From Cupriavidus basilensis (GTDB lineage: Bacteria; Pseudomonadota; Gammaproteobacteria; Burkholderiales; Burkholderiaceae), in assembly GCF_000876015.1 (NCBI RefSeq), contig NZ_BBQM01000025.1, positions 124,001-188,000 on the forward strand: a stretch of DNA of 64,000 nucleotides, written 5' to 3'. The notes beneath the pieces are model-generated. The model searched no databases. It worked only from the letters and a program-made list of their open reading frames with translations, and was not told where the DNA came from. The number at the start of each line of letters is the position of its first letter. The stretch's first letter is position 1. Of this stretch, positions 8,576 through 16,693 are shown piece after piece. The position numbers and the translations under genes were made by a program.

Positions 8576-8965
8576 TCAGGCGTGGGCCGGTTGACGTTGC
8601 TGGCGACGCCGAGGCACAAACGACCGTGCGGTAGACAGCGACGCCAGCAGATCCGGACATGCGATGCGCCACAGGGCACCGCGGCCGTGACAGGCCTCCG
8701 TCCAGCGGCCGGTTTCGACGAATTTGCCAGTGTTGAGGAAAGCCTGTTTCAGGTCCGGCGCCAGATTCCAGTCGGCCGTCACCAGGATCTCGTCATCAGC
8801 CAGGTCCACAGACGGCAGGTTCACGGTGAGCGAGCCGTAGGGCATGCCATCGTCCGCACATGTGAGGTTGATCGCCGCGCGCAGGTTCGAGTGATAGAGG
8901 CCGACGTGCATATGCACGCCGGCAGGGTAGCTGGCCAGGCCAGCGCCGTAGACCATCATGTTCAT
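8576..8965 (-). CDS. DUF4313-like plasmid protein
   Basis: 129 aa. The segment GSLTVNLPSVDLADDEILV (about residues 45-63) resembles DUF4313 proteins from phages and plasmids, function unknown. The C-terminal 20 residues are very basic. Start at 8965 has CAGGAG 9 nt upstream and is preceded by leader R2 and a terminator. Confidence 0.6.
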   Translation of the reverse strand: MNMMVYGAGLASYPAGVHMHVGLYHSNLRAAINLTCADDGMPYGSLTVNLPSVDLADDEILVTADWNLAPDLKQAFLNTGKFVETGRWTEACHGRGALWRIACPDLLASLSTARSFVPRRRQQRQPAHA

Positions 8966-8971
8966 GGGGAA

Positions 8972-9018
8972 ACTCCTGTTGGGTGGGAGCCGCCCCATCG
9001 GGACGGCGCCCGAATGGG
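8972..9018 (-). promoter_or_regulatory. tandem-hairpin leader R2
   Basis: P2: CTCC/GGAG pairing across nine bases hides the ribosome site (8972-8990). P1: CCCATTCGGG ... CCCGATGGG (8994-9018), joined by GGGGCG. Confidence 0.6.
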
Positions 9019-9028
9019 AAGTCGAAAC

Positions 9029-9053
9029 GAAAAAACGCACCCCGAGGGGTGCG
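9029..9053 (-). terminator. intrinsic terminator between 44-aa gene and DUF4313 gene
   Basis: CGCACCCC/GGGGTGCG stem (9036-9053) followed by a run of six T on the minus strand, 11 nt before hairpin P1 of R2. I see no H1-type promoter between it and the next gene. Confidence 0.85.
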
Positions 9054-9232
9054 TTCATGGATGCTGCCGGCGCAGGCACGCCGGCGGTGAATCAGGAATG
9101 GTCAGTCCTTGTGATAGTTCCGGCCGCGTTCATTGATCCACAGAACGTAGGCGGGAAGAACACGCGAACCGATGAGAACAACGCATCCAACCGTAGCCGC
9201 TCTCCCTTAGGAAGGGGCGGCCAAGTGGCTGT

Positions 9233-9367
9233 TTATTTATGACCCTTCGTCACGGAAAGACGATCCCACTCTTCCAAAGCACGCTGGCGGTCAGCGTTGC
9301 GCAAAACCCACAGCGAAAAGCCTGCAATTCCCAACGAAAGCACTAATACGAGTGGCCCAAACATCAT
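9233..9367 (-). CDS. 44-aa single-pass membrane protein
   Basis: MMFGPLVLVLSLGIAGFSL is one membrane segment, followed by a charged cytoplasmic-type tail. The start overlaps the stop of the upstream gene (ATGA). AAAGGGG precedes the start. No family recognised. Confidence 0.55.
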   Translation of the reverse strand: MMFGPLVLVLSLGIAGFSLWVLRNADRQRALEEWDRLSVTKGHK

Positions 9368-9834
9368 TTTTCCCCTTTGGAATAGATGGCGCCGATGGCA
9401 AATAATACCGCAGCACCCATCAGAAGGCACACGCAGTTCGTGATACTGGTAATCGACCATTCCGGGCGGCCACCGACGTACCCAACCAGGCCAACCGTGC
9501 ACGCCGCCGATAGTGTGTGACAGTACCGGCCGGATGCAAGCAACTGGTCTTTGCTCGGCTGGACAAAGGCATCCACCAACTGGCGCGACCACTTTTCGCT
9601 TGCCACATGCTCAGCATCGAGGGTGCATCGTGCCCCGTCCAGATGGGCCAAGGGGAACGCATAGCCTCGCCGATGTGCAGCAAGGGCGTAGCCATCGCCA
9701 GCGTCCAGGGCGACCTGGATGCGTTGCATCAGGGACGTCGGAAGCTCCACAACACCGTCCCTGAGCAGAGCCGCCAATGCGGTTGTTTCTTCACCGCCGG
9801 TTGTCTTGAAAACCACTTTGATGAGGGTCGTCAT
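9364..9834 (-). CDS. small protein with C-terminal membrane segments
   Basis: 156 aa. The N-terminal 100 residues are soluble; two hydrophobic segments lie near 105-120 and 130-150. Start at the ATG 9834 is set by GGAG 7 nt upstream; a GTG at 9837 is also in frame. It lies 3 nt after the stop of the preceding gene, so co-translation is likely. Function unknown. Confidence 0.55.
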   Translation of the reverse strand: MTTLIKVVFKTTGGEETTALAALLRDGVVELPTSLMQRIQVALDAGDGYALAAHRRGYAFPLAHLDGARCTLDAEHVASEKWSRQLVDAFVQPSKDQLLASGRYCHTLSAACTVGLVGYVGGRPEWSITSITNCVCLLMGAAVLFAIGAIYSKGEK

Positions 9835-9837
9835 CAC

Positions 9838-10218
9838 TCAACTCCGACGACCGGCGACGACTCGGAGCGCCCCGAGCAAGCTCGAGTAGCCCTCCTTCGA
9901 CGTGATGCTTTCCAGGCTGACGGCATTGTCCCGACCGCCAGCGTGATCCTGGCGACCGCGGCAGGTGCGAAACGACAGTAGCGCCGTCGATCGTGCGGTG
10001 GAGTGCTCGATCTGGACGCACAGCGAATCGGAATGGAGCGTGAAGACCTCCGCCTGATGGCGGGGCCGCCGGCGCGCTCGGATGGTGTAGTCACGCTGGC
10101 GCAACGACAGGTCGCCGGCGACACGGCGCAGCATACGACAGGCATCCTTGCGCAGGGCCAGGCAGGCTGCAGGGTTGGTAGGAAGAAGCGGATGGATAAA
10201 GGATTTGGGAAGTTTCAT
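9838..10218 (-). CDS. basic protein of unknown function
   Basis: 126 aa, Arg-rich. No family recognised. It is the first gene of unit T3. The ATG at 10218 is preceded by AGGAC, which pairs with GTCC in hairpin P2 of leader R3. Confidence 0.5.
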   Translation of the reverse strand: MKLPKSFIHPLLPTNPAACLALRKDACRMLRRVAGDLSLRQRDYTIRARRRPRHQAEVFTLHSDSLCVQIEHSTARSTALLSFRTCRGRQDHAGGRDNAVSLESITSKEGYSSLLGALRVVAGRRS

Positions 10219-10223
10219 GGGAA

Positions 10224-10277
10224 GTCCTGAGGGAATCGGGACGCCCCTTCCCAACGGGACGAGTGTCCCGCGATGGG
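10224..10277 (-). promoter_or_regulatory. tandem-hairpin leader R3
   Basis: P2: GTCC/GGAC around the ribosome site (10224-10242). P1: a GGGAC/GTCCC hairpin with outer CCCA/TGGG pairs (10250-10277), joined by GGGGCG. Confidence 0.6.
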
Positions 10278-10303
10278 TTGTGGCTGATACGGACCAGCCG
10301 GAT

Positions 10304-10362
10304 TTCGATGCGTCTAGGACGCGATCAAAAGCGTTTGCCGAACCCTCGGGGGTTGGGCAAAC
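10304..10362 (-). promoter_or_regulatory. promoter unit T3 with H1 dyad
   Basis: H1 GCGTC-N3-GACGC-ATCGAA at 10304-10322, then an inverted repeat GTTTGCC/GGCAAAC (10333-10362) where a -10 box would be expected. Same arrangement as T2. Confidence 0.5.
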
Positions 10363-10392
10363 CCTCTTGGGCTTGCATGCGTTGGCCTTGCA

Positions 10393-10794
10393 TCAGGCGA
10401 TATCGAGGATTTTTGTGATTGCGCGAGCGAGTTCCCACGCCTGGTTGGATGAGAGCGTCTTGGCTCTCAGCAGCTTCTGGACGCAGGTGGTGAAATTACG
10501 CACCTCGCCGACGTGATGGATCCAGTCGACGTAGACATGCCAGCCCTCCGACCAGCCGCGGTGCACCGACACCGCCAGACGCTCACGTGTACCGACGGTC
10601 GGCCATGCCCTGGTGCTCATCGGGCCAAGATATGCCTCGTTCGGGTTATTCAGACCGTTCTCTGGCTCCAGGTACTCAGGCTCGAGTTCGGTGCCGCGCA
10701 GCCGGCCGTTGATCTGGTCGGACACGTCGGCAATGGACAGCGTATCGGTTTCGATGGGACTTAAGATCGGCAAGCGCTCGACGGCGAGAACCAT
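10393..10794 (-). CDS. protein of unknown function
   Basis: 133 aa, acidic N-terminal half (ETDTLSIADVSDQINGRLRG). No family recognised. GGAG lies 7 nt before the ATG at 10794. It follows the lipoprotein gene after an 80-nt gap that holds a CCCCGCGCGG/CCGCGCGGGG hairpin (about 10819-10843). Confidence 0.5.
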   Translation of the reverse strand: MVLAVERLPILSPIETDTLSIADVSDQINGRLRGTELEPEYLEPENGLNNPNEAYLGPMSTRAWPTVGTRERLAVSVHRGWSEGWHVYVDWIHHVGEVRNFTTCVQKLLRAKTLSSNQAWELARAITKILDIA

Positions 10795-10876
10795 GGTTGG
10801 ACTCCATCCGGCGCTAGCCCCCGCGCGGAGGACCCGCGCGGGGAAAGGTGAAGGGAATTGGGGCCGACTGGCCCAA

Positions 10877-11350
10877 TCAACGCGTGAGACGATAGCCGCC
10901 GCTGCCAGACACGAGGAACAACTGCTCGCCAGGGACGAACTGCTGATCCGCATCTTGCGTGACGACGACCTGGCGACCACTGTCCGTGCGGACAATGACC
11001 TCCACGCCCGCACGACGGGACATGCGATCGGCGATCACCTGCACGATCGCGGCCGAGGCCGTTCCGGACAAGGCGCTGGCCACATAGCGACCGTTGCCGC
11101 TACCGATGGCGCCGGCGCCGAGCACAGCCCCGATCAGCCCACCGACGGCCCCCGGAAGACCGGAGCTTGCCGACATGAAGCCGTCATTGCCAGTGATAGT
11201 CACGCTGCGAACGCGGAGCACAGTGACCGACTCTGCGGAGCCAGTGCGCAACGCTTCACTACCGCGATAGACATTCGGAGACGTCTGCTGAGCGGCGCAG
11301 CCGGTAAAGACAAAGAAGCAGAGGGAAATCAGGAAAAAACGCTTGAACAT
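10877..11350 (-). CDS. outer-membrane lipoprotein with glycine-zipper region
   Basis: 157 aa. Signal peptide with lipobox FTGCAAQ (Cys near residue 18), then a Gly/Ala-rich hydrophobic stretch (about 60-105, LPGAVGGLIGAVLGAG) like the 17-kDa/SlyB surface lipoproteins. The C-terminus is a small beta domain (VIVRTDSGRQVVVTQ, FVPGEQLFL). A plasmid copy could alter the envelope or act in surface exclusion; that is inference. Start 11350 lies under leader R4. Confidence 0.75.
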   Translation of the reverse strand: MFKRFFLISLCFFVFTGCAAQQTSPNVYRGSEALRTGSAESVTVLRVRSVTITGNDGFMSASSGLPGAVGGLIGAVLGAGAIGSGNGRYVASALSGTASAAIVQVIADRMSRRAGVEVIVRTDSGRQVVVTQDADQQFVPGEQLFLVSGSGGYRLTR

Positions 11351-11353
11351 GAT

Positions 11354-11405
11354 GGCCTCGAAATGAAAATGGGCCAACATGCCCACGGGCAGGAAGGCCC
11401 GTGGT
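11354..11405 (-). promoter_or_regulatory. tandem-hairpin leader R4
   Basis: P2: GGCC/GGCC around CGAGG (11354-11375). P1: CCACGGGC/GCCCGTGG (11382-11405). Confidence 0.6.
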
Positions 11406-11440
11406 GGGAGAGAAAAGCTGTGCCGATAAAAACCGGCGAG

Positions 11441-11478
11441 GTCGATGCGTCGAAGACGCGGAAGATGCAGCAATCTTA
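11441..11478 (-). promoter_or_regulatory. promoter unit T4 with H1 dyad
   Basis: -10 TAAGAT (11473-11478), 13 nt, then GCGTC-N3-GACGC-ATCGAC (11441-11459). No convincing -35. Confidence 0.6.
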
Positions 11479-11551
11479 GCATCCGGCGTCCAATTTGTGG
11501 AGCCATCGTGTGAAGTTCGACACAGATCCTTTCAAGAAAACAGAATCGACG

Positions 11552-12289
11552 TCAGACTAGACCGCGTTCACAAGCCAAGCGGTCAAGCAAGACCTCGACG
11601 AACATTTCCCTCTTGATCTGCTGATGCAGTTGATGGAACGGCGTATCGTCCTGTCCCGCCAAGAGCAACGCATCGACGATCCGCAACCATTCCTTTGGCA
11701 GGATCGCAATGCCGCTGCCGGGAGGGTGTCTAGCTGCGCTTTTTGCGATGCAAAGCAACGCATCAAACCCAGATAGATCCAGATAGCTTCGCCCCGCCAT
11801 TCGCTCTTCGATCTGGCGCATGACAAGGGACTCCACGAACGTCGCAAGCGGGACACCCGCAGCACGCGCAGATCGCCGCAGCCAAATGAGTGCTGCTGGT
11901 CTGAGGCGCAGTTCAAGCGCATCGACGTCCGGACCGCCCTGACCAGGCAAGATCTCGCACTCCTCTGCAAGCTCCCAGCACCAGCTATCGCCGATCAGAT
12001 ACAAATCCATTGGACGACCATTGACGATGCTCTGCACCGAGTGACACCACACTTCGTCGTCACCCTCCTGGATGCAGAACGCCTGCATGTGCTCAACAAA
12101 CGTCAGACCCGGCATCTCCGCACAAAGCGCTTTCCCATCTTCGAGAGCGAACATGGGGACTGGAAAGCCGTTCCACCGGCTGCCATCCCAATACGCCCCA
12201 AAGACGAGCTCCTGCGGAAGCCAATCGCCTGTCACGTTGACGCGACGGTAGGTTGATTCAGTATGATCGATGAGAGAGGAAATCTGCAT
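11552..12289 (-). CDS. protein of unknown function
   Basis: 245 aa. The N-terminal 120 residues are beta-rich with many Trp; about 150-185 (RLRPAALIWLRRSARAAG) resembles a helical DNA- or protein-binding segment. No family recognised. Start at 12289 has GGAG 6 nt upstream; the SD is in a 6-bp hairpin. It is the only gene of unit T5. Confidence 0.55.
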   Translation of the reverse strand: MQISSLIDHTESTYRRVNVTGDWLPQELVFGAYWDGSRWNGFPVPMFALEDGKALCAEMPGLTFVEHMQAFCIQEGDDEVWCHSVQSIVNGRPMDLYLIGDSWCWELAEECEILPGQGGPDVDALELRLRPAALIWLRRSARAAGVPLATFVESLVMRQIEERMAGRSYLDLSGFDALLCIAKSAARHPPGSGIAILPKEWLRIVDALLLAGQDDTPFHQLHQQIKREMFVEVLLDRLACERGLV

Positions 12290-12294
12290 TCCAT

Positions 12295-12350
12295 GCTCCA
12301 AATTGAAAAGTTGGAGCAACGACCCGACGGGGCGAATTGCCCCAACGGGT
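12295..12350 (-). promoter_or_regulatory. tandem-hairpin leader R5
   Basis: P2: GCTCCA/TGGAGC (12295-12317) encloses the ribosome site. P1: ACCCG..GGGGC/GCCCC..CGGGT (12322-12350). Confidence 0.7.
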
Positions 12351-12351
12351 G

Positions 12352-12379
12352 AAAAAAGCTGCGCGGCGGGATGCCGCAG
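12352..12379 (-). terminator. attenuator in the T5 leader
   Basis: CTGCGGC/GCCGCGCAG stem (12358-12379) with six T after it, placed between H1 and hairpins P1/P2 of the same transcript. The gene can only be reached by read-through. Confidence 0.7.
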
Positions 12380-12381
12380 TG

Positions 12382-12443
12382 GTCGATGCGTCGTAGACGC
12401 GAGAAGTACCCGCATTCTAGCAATGCACATATCACTGCTTCAA
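12382..12443 (-). promoter_or_regulatory. promoter unit T5 with H1 dyad
   Basis: -35 TTGAAG (12438-12443), 18-bp spacer, -10 TAGAAT (12414-12419), 13 nt, then H1 GCGTC-N3-GACGC-ATCGAC (12382-12400). Confidence 0.7.
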
Positions 12444-12473
12444 GCTGTGCCAAGAACCTGGTTGCCCCTCCCC

Positions 12474-12512
12474 AAAAAATAGCGCCGCCCCCGCTTGATG
12501 GGGGACGGCGCT
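12474..12512 (-). terminator. terminator of the PRTRC operon
   Basis: AGCGCCG-CCCCC / GGGGG-CGGCGCT stem (12481-12512) followed by six T on the minus strand, just after the ThiF stop. Confidence 0.85.
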
Positions 12513-12522
12513 TTCCGAAAGC

Positions 12523-13320
12523 TCATGCGGATTTGGCTTGTTTTTTGGACTTCTTAGGCCCTGTCGGGAAATATCCAAATCGGGCCCATGCCGCAGGGTC
12601 AATAGGGAGCGGACTCGTGCGACCTGCCTGAAGGTTCACAAACACGCCAGAGTAGCTGAGAGTACCCGTGCGGAAGAGCGTCCAAAGAAGGTTGTAGGCT
12701 TGAACAGCGATCGCTTGATTGATCACCAACGATTGCTTCTCCAATGCCTCAGCCATCGAACAGGATGGTGCCGTGTCGGCTTTGTCCCCGGCCGGGTCGA
12801 TCAGTTCGGGAAACAGATCGCCGACGTGCGGCAACCGGAAGGCGATCTTCTTGCCAACCTGCCCTAGCAGCACCTGGCCGCGGTCCGTCTCATTCCCGCA
12901 GTCGAGGAAATAGCCGTTCCGTCCGTTCACGAGGCCGCTGAGAATTGCTTTGCGCGCCCGACGGGTATCGACGCACCCGATCACCAGATCGTGTTGGAAC
13001 CTGGTGCGACTATCGACCCGACAGGTTTGCGCTTCCCAGCGCGTTCCCATGAGCATGTTGAGCCTGCTCACCAGCAGTGTCGCCTTGTACTGCCCGACAT
13101 CGCACGGATAGAAGGCTTGCCGACCGATGTTGGTCTCGCTGACCGTATCATCATCGAAAACCGTGCAGTCGATTCCCCCAGGATGGCCAAGCGCGAGCAT
13201 CGCGTGGTGCAGCCGAGCGAGATTGGGCAGCAATGCACTCCCCGTCCCGCCCGCGCCGACCACGGCGACCTTCCATGCGCGCACCGTCATCTCCTCCGGA
13301 ATCGTATGCGTGACCGTCAT
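12523..13320 (-). CDS. PRTRC ThiF-family E1-like protein
   Basis: 265 aa. The Rossmann nucleotide-binding motif VAVVGAGGTGS is near residue 17. TAPSCSMAEALEKQ near residue 195 holds the Cys expected to form the thioester in E1-like enzymes; the zinc cysteines of MoeB/ThiF are absent. Established role of the family: adenylating the C-terminal Gly of a ubiquitin-like protein. The substrate is presumably PRTRC-C, encoded in the same operon. It starts inside the PRTRC-A stop codon; ribosome site GGAG. Confidence 0.9.
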   Translation of the reverse strand: MTVTHTIPEEMTVRAWKVAVVGAGGTGSALLPNLARLHHAMLALGHPGGIDCTVFDDDTVSETNIGRQAFYPCDVGQYKATLLVSRLNMLMGTRWEAQTCRVDSRTRFQHDLVIGCVDTRRARKAILSGLVNGRNGYFLDCGNETDRGQVLLGQVGKKIAFRLPHVGDLFPELIDPAGDKADTAPSCSMAEALEKQSLVINQAIAVQAYNLLWTLFRTGTLSYSGVFVNLQAGRTSPLPIDPAAWARFGYFPTGPKKSKKQAKSA

Positions 13321-13960
13321 ACTGGTGACTCCTCGCGGCGGACCGCACAATACCAATCACTCGGAACCCGTTCCACGTCCTCAAGAATGCCTTTGGCGCA
13401 CAGCCGCAGCACCATCGAGGGTGTCGCTGCACCGCAGTTGCCGACGACGAGCGCGAACTTCACATCGAACCGATCGTCTGCATTGTCCGTGGCCGAGAAG
13501 AATGCCGGAAGACGCCCGTGCGAGTGCAGGTCCATCACGAGCGATTCCGTGACAGCAAGCTTCGGCCGTTCGTAGTCGAGGTGCCCAGGACCATGGCTCA
13601 GTATCTTCACCGGGGCCAGGCTAAACTGTGCGCTGTCGCAGTCCCAGACGATCCATGCTCCCACTTCATTCGCATTGAATGGGCAGCGAGCTTCGCGAAT
13701 GCCCCTATCAGGTCGGGCGGGATACGCCCACAAAGCAGGTCTGTCGTCTCCGCGACGGCGCCATACGGGATCGCTGTGGCCACGCGAAACTCCGCAATGC
13801 GCCGCACAATCCGGATCCACGGCCTACGTGCTTCCAGGAACATGCCGTTGGTTGCGGCAATCAGCCGCTCACCGTTGGTTTCCAGTGGTGCCAGCTTGCC
13901 AAAGCGCGGCGCCATTACCGTCGGCAGCGATTGCTGCAAGGTGCGATCCATCGGATGCAT
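13317..13960 (-). pseudogene. PRTRC system protein A, JAB/JAMM-type peptidase, with frameshift
   Basis: Two overlapping frames give one typical PRTRC-A protein. The N-terminal half (MAPRFGKLAPLETNGER to GAFAKLAAHS) is in one frame down to about 13670; the C-terminal half (NEVGAWIVWDCD onwards) is in the -1 frame. The second half holds an intact JAMM motif, HSHGRLPAFFSATD (H-x-H-x7-S-x-x-D). The break lies near 13668-13675; one extra A there would restore the frame. It could be a real mutation, a sequencing error or programmed slippage, though I see no standard slip site. Confidence 0.8.
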
Positions 13961-13963
13961 ATG

Positions 13964-14686
13964 TCAATCTCCAGTCGCACCTGTGAGCAGTTGCCCCAGC
14001 GTGCAGTTCATTGAAACGAGGACTTCCTTCGGGTAGGCCAGGAATCGGCCGTCGAGCATGTCCCGCCAGAAGGCATAGACACCGTTCTCATACGTGACGC
14101 GCTGGCGGCCGTGGTTGGGATGGGTGAATGCTGATCTGAAAAAAGCCTCTTCCCATCCCTCGACAGACGCGACATCGATCTGCTTCGGTACATGGGCAGT
14201 TCCGATGCAGATCTTCCCGTTGTCCCACGTGTTGAAATACGGAGGCTCATACAGCGCTGTCTCCGGTTTGGGCCGGGTCTCCTCGAGCACCGAGAACACG
14301 GAGAAGCCATTCGACGCCGCGCGGAAAACGAGCCCGGGATGTGGGACAACCGCGGTCCGCCTGCCCAACTCCGCGCAATCCATGAACACCCGCCGGTTCG
14401 CCGGCGCGCACCACCAGGTGATAGCGTCCTGGCTGACGGAAAGAATTGTCGGCGGCAGGAACTCCCCCTTCGGCAACGCGTTTTCGGCAACCTGCTTCAA
14501 GGCGTGAAGCAAAGCACGACGGTTGAGCGGTACCGCGACATCCAGCATCGGCCGGCCCGTTGCAGGATCCGTCTTGACGGCGTGCGCCGTCGCATAGGTG
14601 AAGGTCCCCTGCTGGGGCCCATAAAGCACGATGGCTCCTTTCGGAGCCACTTCGTGGGTTCGTGATGCAGAAACAAAGGTGCTCAA
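13964..14686 (-). CDS. PRTRC system protein B, E2-like
   Basis: 240 aa. Family of prokaryotic E2-like folds (Prok-E2_D, from memory). PPYFNTWDNGKICIGT near residue 160 is the E2-type active-site region, with Cys in KICIG as the candidate thioester residue. Start is TTG at 14686, supported by AGGAG 7 nt upstream. It lies between PRTRC-F and PRTRC-A in one operon and would carry the ubiquitin-like PRTRC-C after ThiF. Confidence 0.85.
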   Translation of the reverse strand: MSTFVSASRTHEVAPKGAIVLYGPQQGTFTYATAHAVKTDPATGRPMLDVAVPLNRRALLHALKQVAENALPKGEFLPPTILSVSQDAITWWCAPANRRVFMDCAELGRRTAVVPHPGLVFRAASNGFSVFSVLEETRPKPETALYEPPYFNTWDNGKICIGTAHVPKQIDVASVEGWEEAFFRSAFTHPNHGRQRVTYENGVYAFWRDMLDGRFLAYPKEVLVSMNCTLGQLLTGATGD

Positions 14687-14696
14687 GATAGCGCTC

Positions 14697-15836
14697 CTAA
14701 TCAGATATCAGGGTTAGCAAACAGTCCAGCTTTCCGACGATCTCCAGCGCTTGCGACCAACGCCTGTACTGCGCATCGATCGCCTTCGCAGTAGTAGCGA
14801 TAGGCACATAGGCCTGGTAGGTGGTGACCTCTCCGGATTGACCTGCCATCTCGAAGTGGTCGTCCAGAAGCTCACCCACGTAGTCGTCGTCACCGGTGTA
14901 GACAATGGTCGCGGCGCTATAGACGGGATCCGCCCAGATGCCCGGACCGAACAAGCAGCCCTTCGGGGTTCCGCGCATCTGCGCCCGGAGAGCGACGATC
15001 GCATTGCAAAGCTTTTTCGCTTCGCCCTTGGACGTCGCAGCCAGGGATTGAAGCATCGCGTCGCTCAGAGGTCGCCAGCGCTTGGACGGCTTCTGACGAA
15101 GCCAGCGTGGCAACACCTCATCCGGCGCCATGCTCGCTCTAACCGCTGACGGCAGGCGCCGAGCGATCGTGTCCCCATCATCTCCTCCATAGTGGGATGC
15201 CAGGTACTCGCGCGCCGTCTCATCGTCGGCAGTGGGGTCATACTCCCACCACCAACGTGCGTACATGTCGAGGAGATCGTCCGGCGTGCGCAGATAGAGC
15301 GTTTTCCCAGAAGCCTCTGCAATGGCTGACATTGCGGTCGGCAGGAGATCCTTGTGCACTGCGCGCAGGACCTCAGATCGCTCCCTCCCGATCTCAAAAT
15401 GGTTCTCCTCCGGCAACTCGATCGCGAGATAGAGTGCTTCGGTGAAATCGTCCGCTTGATCCCGATACGAAAGGGCGTCGCTAGCGCTGTTGCGATCGAA
15501 CAAATCGATGTTGAAAGTCACTCGCCGGCAGGCCGGCTTGCGTCGGTTGAACCATGCGAAGAGCGCCTGCGCAAGAGCTTCCCCTGCATTGCCCGCGCAT
15601 TTGACGTCAGCCGCACGTAGTGGGCCAGACTCGAAATGCAGGCGCGCGAGCGCAGAGTAGTCAGCATCGTCCGGAAATAAGACGGTTCCTGCAGATGGAA
15701 CTGACCCTTCTAGCGAAGGCAGGGTCAGAACAGCATGGGCAGCGCGGCGTTCGGCATGAACAGAGGTTCGGCGTGACGACCACCCTGCCCCTTGAGTCGC
15801 GAATTCCGAATCAACTGGTCGAGGATCGAACAGCAT
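14697..15836 (-). CDS. PRTRC system protein F
   Basis: 379 aa, matching the PRTRC-F family by sequence pattern and position between PRTRC-C and PRTRC-B. No catalytic motif is visible; function unknown. GGAG lies 8 nt before the ATG, in the loop of a CTTCC/GGAAG hairpin. The terminator at 15856-15880 sits only about 20 nt upstream of the start. Confidence 0.85.
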   Translation of the reverse strand: MLFDPRPVDSEFATQGAGWSSRRTSVHAERRAAHAVLTLPSLEGSVPSAGTVLFPDDADYSALARLHFESGPLRAADVKCAGNAGEALAQALFAWFNRRKPACRRVTFNIDLFDRNSASDALSYRDQADDFTEALYLAIELPEENHFEIGRERSEVLRAVHKDLLPTAMSAIAEASGKTLYLRTPDDLLDMYARWWWEYDPTADDETAREYLASHYGGDDGDTIARRLPSAVRASMAPDEVLPRWLRQKPSKRWRPLSDAMLQSLAATSKGEAKKLCNAIVALRAQMRGTPKGCLFGPGIWADPVYSAATIVYTGDDDYVGELLDDHFEMAGQSGEVTTYQAYVPIATTAKAIDAQYRRWSQALEIVGKLDCLLTLISD

Positions 15837-15855
15837 ACTTCCATCTCCTTGTCGG

Positions 15856-15880
15856 AAGAAAAAACCGCCCTTTCGGGCGG
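15856..15880 (-). terminator. terminator or attenuator inside the PRTRC operon
   Basis: CCGCCC/GGGCGG (15865-15880) with a T-rich tail, between PRTRC-C and PRTRC-F. It would split the operon unless antitermination or read-through occurs. Confidence 0.8.
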
Positions 15881-15945
15881 CTCATTGCTGATGATGGAAT
15901 CGGCGGGACCCGCCAATGCCTTCATCAGATCACGGTGACGCATGC

Positions 15946-16155
15946 TCACCCCTTTGCGCCGGCGGCGCGGACGAACTCGTAACGGCCGACATCGCCTTCG
16001 ACGACCACGCCCTCGACAGCGGCAGTGTTGAGCTCGGGGTACTGAGCCGTGTACATGTCGCGCACCTGGTCAGGACTAAAATCCGCGCCGGGATCGGGCA
16101 GCTTCACCCCGTTGTAGACGAACTCGCGCGTGAGCTTCTTGACTTCGATTGCCAT
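15946..16155 (-). CDS. PRTRC system protein C, ubiquitin-like
   Basis: 69 aa. Small beta-grasp protein of the Prok_Ub type, ending RAAGAKG with a C-terminal Gly that an E1-like enzyme could adenylate. GGAGG lies just upstream. It sits 10 nt after PRTRC-E in the operon with E1-like ThiF, E2-like PRTRC-B and the JAB-like PRTRC-A, so a conjugation pathway is plausible although no substrate is known. Confidence 0.85.
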   Translation of the reverse strand: MAIEVKKLTREFVYNGVKLPDPGADFSPDQVRDMYTAQYPELNTAAVEGVVVEGDVGRYEFVRAAGAKG

Positions 16156-16165
16156 GGCATACCTC

Positions 16166-16630
16166 CTACAGCAGACTGGCCAGGTCGGTGCCTGACGAGC
16201 GGGGTTCGGCCCCGGCCGGCATCACCGCAGCATCGCTGTCACGGTCTTCGGCCGCATCCGAATCATCATCGCCGGCGTCGCTGTCACCAGCCGCCGACGA
16301 CTTGTCAGCATTGGCGGATGCTTTGGGCCTTGAGAGCGACTTGGTCGCCTTGGAGGACTGCGAGGCCTTGGCGGCATCGAGAATCAGGCTGGTGGCCTCG
16401 GCTTGCTCAGCCAACGACCGGTGCGACTCGGTCACCGCCTGAACGGCTGCTGCGAAGCCTTCGTCGAGATCCGCTGGGGTCGCCTTCAACGCCAGTGGCG
16501 TGGTAAGTGCGCCGTCTAGCGCCTTCTTTGCAACAGGTGCCACGATGACCGACATCTCGTCACCAACCATCGTCAGCGTGAGAACCAACTTGTCGCACGC
16601 GCGAACGAGCGGAACCAGTTCTTGGAACAT
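16166..16630 (-). CDS. PRTRC system protein E
   Basis: 154 aa. The N-terminal 95 residues are helical and typical of PRTRC-E; the remainder is a Ser/Asp/Ala-rich disordered tail. Function unknown. AGG before the ATG at 16630 is paired in a CCTTT/AAAGG hairpin. Confidence 0.8.
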   Translation of the reverse strand: MFQELVPLVRACDKLVLTLTMVGDEMSVIVAPVAKKALDGALTTPLALKATPADLDEGFAAAVQAVTESHRSLAEQAEATSLILDAAKASQSSKATKSLSRPKASANADKSSAAGDSDAGDDDSDAAEDRDSDAAVMPAGAEPRSSGTDLASLL

Positions 16631-16693
16631 AGGTGAATCCTTTTGGGGAAATGAGAAAGGGAATGCCGGGGTGCAGAACGCGCCCCGGTTGGA

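Noticed and set aside
9064..9232. Small hydrophobic frame (ends WINERGRNYHKD)
   Set aside because: Looks protein-like, but no ATG, GTG or TTG start is in frame; could be real only with a sequence error.
15725..15949. 74-codon frame between PRTRC-C and PRTRC-F
   Set aside because: It translates the terminator stem and half overlaps PRTRC-F; GTG start without its own ribosome site.
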